Assembly: GCF_004135285.1 (NCBI RefSeq)
Contig: NZ_CP035494.1
Span: forward strand, 310,001 to 374,000
Length of the DNA stretch: 64,000 bases
Direction: 5' to 3'
Origin: Microbacterium protaetiae
Lineage (GTDB): Bacteria; Actinomycetota; Actinomycetes; Actinomycetales; Microbacteriaceae
Both the position numbers and the translations under genes were made by a program. Below are positions 57,283 to 64,000 of this stretch, piece by piece; the stretch's first letter is position 1; each line of letters opens with the position of its first letter. The notes under the pieces were generated by a model. The model was not told the origin of the DNA and did not search any database. It worked only from the letters and a program-made list of their open reading frames with translations.

Positions 57283-58155
57283 TCAGCGCAGGGTGCGCCG
57301 GGTCGCGACAAGTCCCCGAAGTGAGGCGAGGACCTGCTCCGGGCGGTAGAGGATGTCTTCGGCGGCGATCCGAAAAACGCAATATCCGTACGACGCCAGG
57401 ATCCCGTCGCGGCGGTAGTCCTCCAGCTGCGCCTCCCACGTCGAGTGGAACGCCTTGCTATCGCACTCGATCACGAGCCATCGATCGACGACCATGTCGA
57501 CGAAGCCCACCTGTTCGAAGGCCACTTGAAGGTCCACGTGGCATCCCAGCCCGCGAAGCATCAGGCGCACGAGGGTCTCCGGCCCTGATTGCGCACGCGC
57601 ATCCACGAGTGTCTGCAGCACCGCGAATTTCGCGGGCAGTGCGTGAAAGATCTCTGCGAGGTCGAGCGCGGTGATCATGCCTTTGTTGAGCGCGCTGTCC
57701 AGGGTGGCAACCGCGTGCCTCGCCTGCTGACAGAGCACCGAGTGGATGAGAGCATCGATGACGCCAACACAGGCAGATGTGCCACCTTCGTCACGAGCGA
57801 GCGGACTCCAATGCAAGCGAGCGCCGCGCTTGCTGCCTCTGCGCAGCGGCTTCGCGCGGTTTCTCGGCGACCGCAGCCGGCTCGCGCCACGCGGAATGTG
57901 CACGTGAAGCGTGTCGCATGCGAAGACGAAGACGCCCAGGAGCTGGAGGAGGGAGAGGCAGGTCAGGCGGCCGCCGATCCGCACGGCTTGGAGCACGGCG
58001 CGCGGCGTTGCGGCTGCGACATAATGATCGCGCCGCGCCCTGACCAGCTCGCCACTGCGCACCGCGGCTTCCAGGCCACGCCGAGACATTCCCTCGGCAA
58101 GGATCTCAGCACGGGTCGCCGCGTCCCATTTCACTTTGAAGCTTTCCTCATCCAT
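57283..58155 (-). CDS. DUF559 (Vsr-like PD-(D/E)xK) endonuclease-domain protein
   Basis: A 290-residue protein. The N-terminal ~60 residues (EILAEGMSRRGLEAAVRSGELVRARRDHYVAA) look like the AbiEi/winged-helix antitoxin-like head common on these proteins. The C-terminal ~110 residues are DUF559-like: SGPETLVRLMLRGLG, FEQVGFVDMVVDRWLVIECDSKAFH (D-x-n-E-x-D catalytic site), DGILASYGYCVFRIAAEDILYRP. The fold is that of Vsr/restriction-type nucleases. Many actinobacteria have several such genes; the cellular role is not known. It is flanked on both sides by 100-bp hairpin elements and has no partner gene. Codon use and GC look like those of neighbours. Confidence 0.8.
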   Translation of the reverse strand: MDEESFKVKWDAATRAEILAEGMSRRGLEAAVRSGELVRARRDHYVAAATPRAVLQAVRIGGRLTCLSLLQLLGVFVFACDTLHVHIPRGASRLRSPRNRAKPLRRGSKRGARLHWSPLARDEGGTSACVGVIDALIHSVLCQQARHAVATLDSALNKGMITALDLAEIFHALPAKFAVLQTLVDARAQSGPETLVRLMLRGLGCHVDLQVAFEQVGFVDMVVDRWLVIECDSKAFHSTWEAQLEDYRRDGILASYGYCVFRIAAEDILYRPEQVLASLRGLVATRRTLR

Positions 58156-58324
58156 GCCTCGATCGTGCGAGATGACGGTGGGTGCGCAGGGCCCCCATCT
58201 GCAATCTGTGGATAAGTCGGGCTACAGCCCCGGCTGGGGAGGAAACGCCGAGCGGGGCACAACTCTCGTCACGGAGGTGCGCCGCGAGGCGCTGCCACGC
58301 GCCGGCGGGGAGCGCACGCCACGC

Positions 58325-59030
58325 GTACACCAACTCAGTCTGGGAGCGCCAGGCCAGGCGCGGGTCCCACGACATTCCGCGGCTGGCGGTCTCGGAGTCT
58401 GAGCGCCAGACTGAGTTATTGCACACAGGGGTGGTGCGGGCCGGGGCGGGCCAGGGCGGGCCAGGCTGCAGAGGCGAAGCGGGCAGGGAAGACCGGAGCA
58501 GCGCGGTGGCCGCAACGCGACGCCTCCGAAAGCGCGCCACGCGTACACCAACTCAGTCTGGGAGCGCCAGGCCAGGCGCGGGTCCCGCGATATTCCGCGG
58601 CTGGCGGTCTTGGACTCTGAGCGTGAGACTGAGTTGCTGCACGCAGGGCCCGGGCGAGGCGGCCGAGGCGAGGCAGGCAGGGAAGACCGGAGCAACGCGG
58701 TGGCCGCAACGCGACGCCCCCGAAAGCACGCCACGCGTACACCAACTCAGTCTGGGAGCGCCAGGCCAGGCGCGGGTCCCGCGAGATTCCGCGGCTGGCG
58801 GTCTTGAACGCGGAGAGCCAGACTGAGTTGCTGCACACAGGGCCCGGCCGAGGCGGCCGAGGCGAGGCAGGCAGGGAAGACCGGAGCAGCGCCGTGGCCG
58901 CAACGCGACGCCTCCGAAAGCGCGCCACGTGTACACCAACTCAGTCTGGGAGCGCCAGGCCAGGTGCGGGTCCCGCGATATTCCGCGGCTGGCGGTCTTG
59001 AACGCGGAGAGCCAGACTGAGTTGCTGCAC
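58325..59030. repeat. array of four 100-bp hairpin elements with repeated spacers
   Basis: Elements at 58325-58424, 58543-58642, 58737-58836 and 58931-59030 each measure exactly 100 bp, start GTACACCAACTCAGTCTGG or GTGTACACC-like and end CAGACTGAGTTGCTGCAC (ATTGCAC in the first). Their inner sequences (CGCGGGTCCCGCGATATTCC) are nearly identical. Spacers are 118, 94 and 94 bp, also alike (GGAAGACCGGAGCARCGC). Period is 218, then 194 and 194 bp. Any ORFs here are repeat translations. Together with 58156-58324, which shows no gene, this covers the gap between the DUF559 gene and the GNAT gene. Confidence 0.92.
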
Positions 59031-59240
59031 ACAGGGCCCGGCCGAGGCGTGGCAGGACGAGGCAGGGCGGGGTGAAGCAGGACGAGGCAGGACGAGGCAG
59101 GGCGGGGTGAAGCAGGACGAGGCAGGACGAGGCGAGGCAGGACGAGGCAGGGCGGGGTGAAGCAGGACGAGGCGGCCGGGGTGAAGCAGGGCGGGGTGAA
59201 GCAGGCCGGGGTGAAGCAGGCCGGGGTGAAGTGGGCCGAG
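59031..59240. repeat. low-complexity minisatellite
   Basis: Repeated GACGAGGCAGG and GGGGTGAAGCAGG units, 9-17 bp long, fill about 200 bp between the hairpin array and the GNAT gene, strongly purine-rich on the plus strand. No gene is encoded. Replication slippage is the obvious origin. Confidence 0.8.
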
Positions 59241-59263
59241 CCGGGGGCGGAGCGCGCGAGCGG

Positions 59264-59269
59264 TACCCT
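59264..59269 (+). promoter_or_regulatory. -10 hexamer TACCCT for the GNAT gene
   Basis: TACCCT is 6 nt before ATG 59276. Confidence 0.45.
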
Positions 59270-59275
59270 TTCCTG

Positions 59276-59830
59276 ATGGAACCGGTCACGCTGCGCACCG
59301 CACGCCTTGAGCTGTCGCTGCCGAGGCCTGGCGATGCCGAGGCGATCACGGCTGCGGCGGCCGACCCCGAGGTGCCACGCTGGACCACCCTCCCCTCGCC
59401 GTACTCGCTCGATGACGCCGTCGACTTCATCGCGCGCGCGGCGCGCTGGACTGCGGAGGGCTCGCAGCTGAACTGGGCGATCCGCCACGACGGCGCCTGG
59501 GTCGGCATGATCGGGCTGGCCCACCTGCAGAGCGGCGGCGCCGCCGAGATCGGATACTGGATGGCCGCATCCGCACGTGGGCAGGGACTGCTGACCGAAG
59601 CCGCGCGCGCCGTCGTCGACTACGGTTTCGAGGAGTTGACGCTCGCCCGCATCGAATGGCGGGCGGTCGTGGGCAACATCCCGTCGGCGCGGGCGGCGCG
59701 CCGGTTGGGATTCCGATACGAGGGGATGCTGCGACAAGCGCTCTCCGACTCGCGCGGCCGGCACGACGGCTGGATCGCCGGTCTGCTGCGCGACGACGAC
59801 CGCACGGTCACCGAGTGGCCGGTGCTCTGA
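59276..59830 (+). CDS. GNAT acetyltransferase, RimJ/RimL-like
   Basis: A 184-residue N-acetyltransferase. LRTARLELSLPRPGDAEAITAAAADPEV is the RimJ-type start, ARGQGLLTEAARAVVDYGFEEL the acetyl-CoA site and NIPSARAARRLGFRYEGMLRQA the closing helix. RimJ/L members acetylate protein N-termini or small amines; the substrate is unknown. ATG 59276 is chosen because TACCCT is 6 nt before it. Fpg follows after 48 bp in the same direction. Confidence 0.85.
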   Translation: MEPVTLRTARLELSLPRPGDAEAITAAAADPEVPRWTTLPSPYSLDDAVDFIARAARWTAEGSQLNWAIRHDGAWVGMIGLAHLQSGGAAEIGYWMAASARGQGLLTEAARAVVDYGFEELTLARIEWRAVVGNIPSARAARRLGFRYEGMLRQALSDSRGRHDGWIAGLLRDDDRTVTEWPVL

Positions 59831-59878
59831 AGACCGGGGACCCACCACGACGTCGGCACCTCATGGCAGGATGGGCCC

Positions 59879-60739
59879 ATGCCCGAGATGCCGGAGGTGC
59901 AGGGACTGGTCGAGTTCCTCGACGGGCGCATCACGGGGCTTGAGATCACCCGCGTCTCGGTCGCCGCGATCGCCGCTCTGAAGACGTACGACCCGCCGGT
60001 CGACGCCCTGCGCGGGGCCTCGATCTCCGGTGTCAGCAGACACGGCAAGTTCGTCGACGTCGCGACAGGCACCGCACATCTGGTGTTCCACCTCGCGAAG
60101 GCCGGCTGGCTGCGCTGGTACGACGCACTTCCCTCGACGATCATCAAACCCGGCCGCACTCCGATAGCACTGCGCATCGCGCTGTCGGACGGCTCGGGAT
60201 TCGATCTCACCGAGGCCGGCACCAAGAAGTCCCTCGCGGTGTATGTGGTGCGCGACCCGGCAGATGTTCCGGGCATCGCCCGGCTGGGCCCCGACCCGCT
60301 CGAGCCGGGCTTCACCCGTGCGACGTTCGGCACGTTGCTGACCGGCAAGCGCACGCAGATCAAAGGACTGCTGCGCGACCAGGCGGTGATCGCCGGGATC
60401 GGCAATGCGTACTCCGACGAGATTCTCCACGCGGCGAAGATGTCGCCCTACACGCTGGCGGCGAACCTGACCGACGATGACGTCAACCGGCTGTACGCGG
60501 CGATGATCGAGACGCTGCGGGATGCCGTGGCCCAGGCATCCGGCAAGCCTCCGGCCGATCTCAAAGACGCCAAGCGGCGCGGCATGCGCGTGCACGGAAG
60601 GCGCGGCGAAGCCTGCCCGGTGTGCGGCGACACCGTGCGCAGCGTATTTTTCGCCGACAACAGCCTGGAGTACTGTCCGACGTGCCAGACCGGCGGAAAG
60701 CTTCTCGCCGACCGACGGCTGTCGCGACTGCTCAAGTAG
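59879..60739 (+). CDS. Fpg/Nei-family DNA glycosylase
   Basis: A 286-residue base-excision glycosylase/AP lyase. After Met removal the protein begins Pro-Glu (MPEMPEVQ), giving the catalytic Pro and Glu; the conserved Lys is in VSRHGKFVDV; the helix-two-turn-helix is near residue 160-195 (DQAVIAGIGNAYSDEILHAAKMSP); the C-terminal zinc finger is CPVCGD...CPTCQTGGKLLADRRLSRLLK. All key residues are present. Whether it prefers oxidised purines (Fpg) or pyrimidines (Nei) is not clear. The gene converges on glpK through a 21-bp repeat array. Confidence 0.93.
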   Translation: MPEMPEVQGLVEFLDGRITGLEITRVSVAAIAALKTYDPPVDALRGASISGVSRHGKFVDVATGTAHLVFHLAKAGWLRWYDALPSTIIKPGRTPIALRIALSDGSGFDLTEAGTKKSLAVYVVRDPADVPGIARLGPDPLEPGFTRATFGTLLTGKRTQIKGLLRDQAVIAGIGNAYSDEILHAAKMSPYTLAANLTDDDVNRLYAAMIETLRDAVAQASGKPPADLKDAKRRGMRVHGRRGEACPVCGDTVRSVFFADNSLEYCPTCQTGGKLLADRRLSRLLK

Positions 60740-60878
60740 CCGCGATCACGCACCGAGGAACCGGAGTCACGCGCCCGGCCGCCGCGATCACGCACCGCGT
60801 AGCCGCGATCACGGACCGCGTGGCCGCGGTCACGCACCGGGTACCCGCGATCACGCGCCGGATGACCGCGATCACGCG
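60740..60878. repeat. 21-bp tandem repeat array between fpg-like gene and glpK
   Basis: About six and a half units share CCGCGATCACGC, starting at 60740, 60761 (diverged), 60782, 60803, 60824, 60845 and 60866. The array starts right after the glycosylase stop codon and its last unit contains the glpK stop codon (60872-60874). All intact units are exactly 21 bp, so they keep frame in both directions. Confidence 0.88.
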
Positions 60879-62416
60879 TCGTGCGTGCCCATCAGGGTGC
60901 GTGCGTCGTCATCGACCCAGTCCAGCGACTTCGACACGGCCTTGCGCCACATCCGAAAGCGGCGCTCGCGCTCGTCGTGACCCATCGCGGGTTCGAAGCG
61001 ACGATCTTCTCGCCACAGCGCGCGCAGCTGGTCGAACCCGGTCCACACCCCCGTGGCCAGACCGGCCGCGTATGCCGCGCCCAGCGCTGTGGTCTCGACG
61101 ACCTTCGGCCGCACGACGGGGATCCCGAGAATGTCGGCCTGGAACTGCATGAGCAGGTCGTCGCGGGTCATCCCGCCGTCCACGCGCAGATCGGGCAGCG
61201 CGCGCCCGGTGTCGGCGACGACCGCGTCGATCACATCGCGGGTCTGGAAAGCTGTCGACTCCAGGGCGGCCCGGGCGATGTGTGCCTTTGTCACGTAACG
61301 GGTCAGTCCGACCAGCGCACCTCGCGCGTCGGGACGCCAGTAGGGAGCGAACAGTCCCGAGAAAGCGGGCACGAAGTACGCGCCGCCGTTGTCATCGACA
61401 CTGGCCGCCAGCGTCTCGACATCCTGCGACCGCGCGATGATGCCCAGGTTGTCGCGCAGCCACTGCACGAGCGACCCGGTGACCGCTATCGAGCCCTCGA
61501 CCGCATATCGCGCGGGGTCGTCACCGCACCGGTAAGCGACCGTGGTGATCAGACCGTGCTCGCTGCGTACGATCCGCTCCCCCGTGTTCACGATGAGGAA
61601 GTTCCCTGTGCCATAGGTGTTCTTCGACTCGCCGGCATCGAACGCAGCCTGCCCGAAGGTCGCGGCCTGCTGATCACCGAGGATTCCTGCGATCGGGATG
61701 CCGCGGGCCACCGTCGGCAGCACGGCGTCGCCGACGATCTGCGACGACGAGCGGATCTCTGGCAACATCGCCCGCGGGATGTCCCACACCCGCAGCATCT
61801 CGTCCGACCAGTCCAGCGTGCGCAGATCCATCAGAAGGGTGCGCGACGCGTTCGTGACGTCGGTGACGTGGATGCCGCCGCTGCTGCCGCCCGTGAGGTT
61901 CCAGATCACCCACGTGTCGGGCGTGCCGAACAGCACATCGCCCGCCTCGGCCGCTTCGCGCGCGCCGGGGATGTGGCGCAGCATCCACGCCACCTTCGAC
62001 GCCGAGAAGTACGTCGCCAGCGGCAGCCCGGTCAGCTCGGCGAAGCGCTGCGTGCCGTCGGGGTGCTGCGCGGCCAGCGCATCGATGCTCTCCTGCGTGC
62101 GGGTGTCCTGCCACACGATGGCGTTGCCGATCGGACGGCCGGTGCGCCGATCCCACAGGATCGCCGTCTCGCGCTGATTCGTGATGCCGATACCGGCGAC
62201 ATCCCGCGCCGACAATCGAGCGCGCGACAGCGCCGCCGAGACGACCCACTGCGTGTTCGTCCAGATCTCGACCGGGTCGTGCTCGACCCAGCCGGCGTGC
62301 GGGAAGATCTGCTCGTGCTCCCGCTGTGCGGATGCCACGATCTGCCCCGCCGCATCGAACACTATCGCCCGGGTCGAGGTGGTCCCCTGGTCGATCGCCA
62401 GAACATTCTCGGCCAC
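60872..62416 (-). CDS. glpK: glycerol kinase
   Basis: A 514-residue FGGY kinase phosphorylating glycerol. [19 protein letters not shown] is the N-terminal ATP-site, [11 protein letters not shown] the glycerol-binding block, and [14 protein letters not shown] and [22 protein letters not shown] the FGGY signatures. GTG 62416 is chosen over a longer frame because GGAGG lies 5 nt before it and the standard N-terminus ([17 protein letters not shown]) follows. It lies 88 bp after glpD, so glpDK is a glycerol utilisation operon. Confidence 0.95.
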   Translation of the reverse strand: MAENVLAIDQGTTSTRAIVFDAAGQIVASAQREHEQIFPHAGWVEHDPVEIWTNTQWVVSAALSRARLSARDVAGIGITNQRETAILWDRRTGRPIGNAIVWQDTRTQESIDALAAQHPDGTQRFAELTGLPLATYFSASKVAWMLRHIPGAREAAEAGDVLFGTPDTWVIWNLTGGSSGGIHVTDVTNASRTLLMDLRTLDWSDEMLRVWDIPRAMLPEIRSSSQIVGDAVLPTVARGIPIAGILGDQQAATFGQAAFDAGESKNTYGTGNFLIVNTGERIVRSEHGLITTVAYRCGDDPARYAVEGSIAVTGSLVQWLRDNLGIIARSQDVETLAASVDDNGGAYFVPAFSGLFAPYWRPDARGALVGLTRYVTKAHIARAALESTAFQTRDVIDAVVADTGRALPDLRVDGGMTRDDLLMQFQADILGIPVVRPKVVETTALGAAYAAGLATGVWTGFDQLRALWREDRRFEPAMGHDERERRFRMWRKAVSKSLDWVDDDARTLMGTHDA

Positions 62417-62504
62417 GCTGCCTCCTCGCCGTGGGTTCGGGATGCCGTCGTGCCACGCTACCGCGTGAGCGCAGGCGGGCGAGGCACCTGCAAGAGGGCG
62501 AGCC

Positions 62505-64000
62505 TCAGGCGGCGACTCCTGCGGGCACCGCCGCACGCACCGCGGCCAGCGCCCGAGCGACCTCGGCGTCGATGGTGGCCGCATCCCAGCCGCGCACGGG
62601 CGCGACCACCGCGGCCACCTCGCGCGCGACGTCTTCGCCGGCACGGCCGGTGAAGGCCAGCACCGTACGACGCAGCAGCAGATCTTCGAGGTGGTGTACG
62701 GCCTCGGTCTGCGCAAGGTGGCGCAGCTCGCCGGTGCTGAAATCGGGGGCCGACGACAGCGGCGCGTCGTCGGGGTCGGCGCCAATGGCGGCCACGACCT
62801 GCGCCGCCACGGTGCCGTACCGGGCCAGCAGCACACCGACCCGCGCCGCACCGAGCCCCACGTCGTGTTCGGCCACCCACTGCCGGCGGGCGCGCTCGGT
62901 GGTCGGGTATCCTCGCCCGCCGCCGATGGCGACCCCGCGCGTGGAGCGGCGGCGCGGCCAGGCCAGTGCGGTCAGCGCGTGATCGGCGAGGTGCTCGGCC
63001 GAGGCGCGGAACGTCGTCCACTTGCCCCCGACCAGGCTCAGGATCACGACATCGCCGGGCAGCCGGGCCGACTCGATGCGGTAATCGCGCGAGACGAATC
63101 CCGGTGCGAGATCGCCATGCCCGGGCAGCGGCCGCACACCCGCGTATCGGTACACGATCTGCTCGCGGTCCACGGGCACACCGGGCAGCACATGCGCGAC
63201 GAGCCCGAGGAAGTAGTCGACCTCTTCGTCGGTGCACACGACGGGGGTGGTCATGTCGTGTTCGAGATCGGTGGTGCCCACCAACACACGCCCCCGCAGG
63301 GGATAGATCAGCACGATGCGCCCATCGCTGTGCTCGAAGAACAGCTCGCGTCCGCCGGTGGCCGCCAACAGCTCAGGATTATCCAGCACGATATGCGAGC
63401 CCTTCGTGCCGCCCATATACCGGGTCGGCTCGTGCAGGGCGGCGTTGGTCAGATCGGTCCACGGCCCGGTCGCGTTCACGACGACGGATGCCGCGAAGCG
63501 CACCTCCTGCGCGGAGTCGACATCGCGCAGCACGACACGGCCGTCGTCGACGCCGACCGCGGCGGTGTAGTTCGCCGCGCGAGCGCGCGCGGCCGCGCTC
63601 GCCTGCGCGATCGATGGGACAGCGGCATCCACCCCCGCGCGACCGCGGGCTGCGGCATCCCTCCCCTCGGCCACGCCGTCGCGCAGCACATCCAGGGCGA
63701 GACGCTCGGGGTCGCGCAGTGAGGCGTCCCAGTATGTAGCGGTGTACTTCACGTCGGGGTTGAGCTGCGGCAGCGCGCGCAGCGAGGCACGCCGGCCGTG
63801 GAAGGTGTGGCGCGGCACCTGCCCGCCGCCGCGGGAGAACGAGTCGTAGATCTCGAGCCCGATCTTTATCAGCGCCGCGCCGCGCTCGCGCGGGCGTCCG
63901 GCGCCGTGCCGCAGAAACCGCAGCGGCGCCGAAAGCACGCCCGAGAACGTCGAGAAGATAGGAATCGTGGTCTGCAACGGTTTGACGTAGTGCGGGGCGG
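62505..64000 (-). CDS. glpD: glycerol-3-phosphate dehydrogenase, C-terminal part (5' end outside window)
   Basis: About 497 residues are visible of a flavoprotein that oxidises glycerol 3-phosphate to dihydroxyacetone phosphate at the membrane. [46 protein letters not shown] and [22 protein letters not shown] are the FAD and substrate blocks. The N-terminal FAD loop is missing because the gene runs off the window. The frame is intact to its stop. It is followed by glpK. Confidence 0.92.
   Translation of the reverse strand, partial: APHYVKPLQTTIPIFSTFSGVLSAPLRFLRHGAGRPRERGAALIKIGLEIYDSFSRGGGQVPRHTFHGRRASLRALPQLNPDVKYTATYWDASLRDPERLALDVLRDGVAEGRDAAARGRAGVDAAVPSIAQASAAARARAANYTAAVGVDDGRVVLRDVDSAQEVRFAASVVVNATGPWTDLTNAALHEPTRYMGGTKGSHIVLDNPELLAATGGRELFFEHSDGRIVLIYPLRGRVLVGTTDLEHDMTTPVVCTDEEVDYFLGLVAHVLPGVPVDREQIVYRYAGVRPLPGHGDLAPGFVSRDYRIESARLPGDVVILSLVGGKWTTFRASAEHLADHALTALAWPRRRSTRGVAIGGGRGYPTTERARRQWVAEHDVGLGAARVGVLLARYGTVAAQVVAAIGADPDDAPLSSAPDFSTGELRHLAQTEAVHHLEDLLLRRTVLAFTGRAGEDVAREVAAVVAPVRGWDAATIDAEVARALAAVRAAVPAGVAA

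Noticed and set aside
58325..59030. CRISPR array
   Set aside because: Repeats are 100 bp with 94-118-bp spacers that are themselves repeated, and no cas genes are present.
58553..59848. 431-residue minus-strand ORF
   Set aside because: Its translation is a low-complexity product of the hairpin array and minisatellite and overlaps a convincing GNAT gene.

Overview
The window is high-GC DNA with actinobacterial gene content and fits a Microbacteriaceae (Microbacterium-like) chromosome. Pointers are GTG starts, the very frequent heptamer GGATGCC/GGCATCC, TANNNT -10 hexamers placed 6-7 nt before start codons, an actinobacterial lldD/lldR pair, Mqo, and a sdhCDAB order with two-subunit membrane anchors. 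No plasmid or phage functions are seen; apart from one IS cluster and some repeat-rich gaps it is dense housekeeping chromosome.

Layout. 1-4.1 kb: end of a metallophosphoesterase gene, a class A penicillin-binding protein, tRNA-Pro(CGG) with a strong terminator, a 76-bp tandem repeat and a HAD phosphatase. 4.2-6.3 kb: L-lactate dehydrogenase and its GntR regulator with twin palindromic operators. 6.3-15.7 kb: DUF1295 membrane protein, thymidine kinase, malate:quinone oxidoreductase, asd and lysC (aspartate pathway), an EamA transporter, recR and dnaX. 15.8-22.5 kb: GH65 disaccharide phosphorylase with beta-phosphoglucomutase, then pta-ackA. 22.6-24.4 kb: a RimK-like ligase fused to a TrkA-C-like tail, diverging from a RimB-like protease, then the SRP RNA gene. 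24.5-29.2 kb: MoxR/DUF58/transglutaminase operon and tRNA-Ser(GGA). 29.2-34.5 kb: a deletion scar holding the 3' ends of a tetR and an aldo/keto reductase gene, a PIN protein, an alpha/beta hydrolase, an inositol-phosphatase-like enzyme, 6-phosphogluconate dehydrogenase, an AlkZ-like protein and an acetyltransferase.

34.6-39.6 kb holds three near-identical IS110-family elements. Two of them form an exact 1,664-bp tandem duplication that also copies the last 49 bp of the adenosine deaminase gene; both breakpoints lie at CT dinucleotides. Next comes a complete nucleoside uptake and salvage operon on the minus strand (bmp lipoprotein, ATPase, two permeases, cdd, deoA, add). Then follow manC, sdhCDAB, a YihY protein, exonuclease III, a protein made largely of 20 uninterrupted heptads, and trpS.

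57.1-59.3 kb is the most unusual stretch. A DUF559 (Vsr-like) nuclease gene is bracketed by five hairpin elements, each exactly 100 bp and sharing the arm AACTCAGTCTG; four are in a tandem array with repeated spacers. The window ends with a GNAT acetyltransferase, an Fpg/Nei glycosylase, a 21-bp repeat array, glpK and the 3' part of glpD. Metabolically the genes link lactate, glycerol, maltose-type sugars and nucleosides to the TCA cycle (mqo, sdh) and acetate overflow (pta-ackA).
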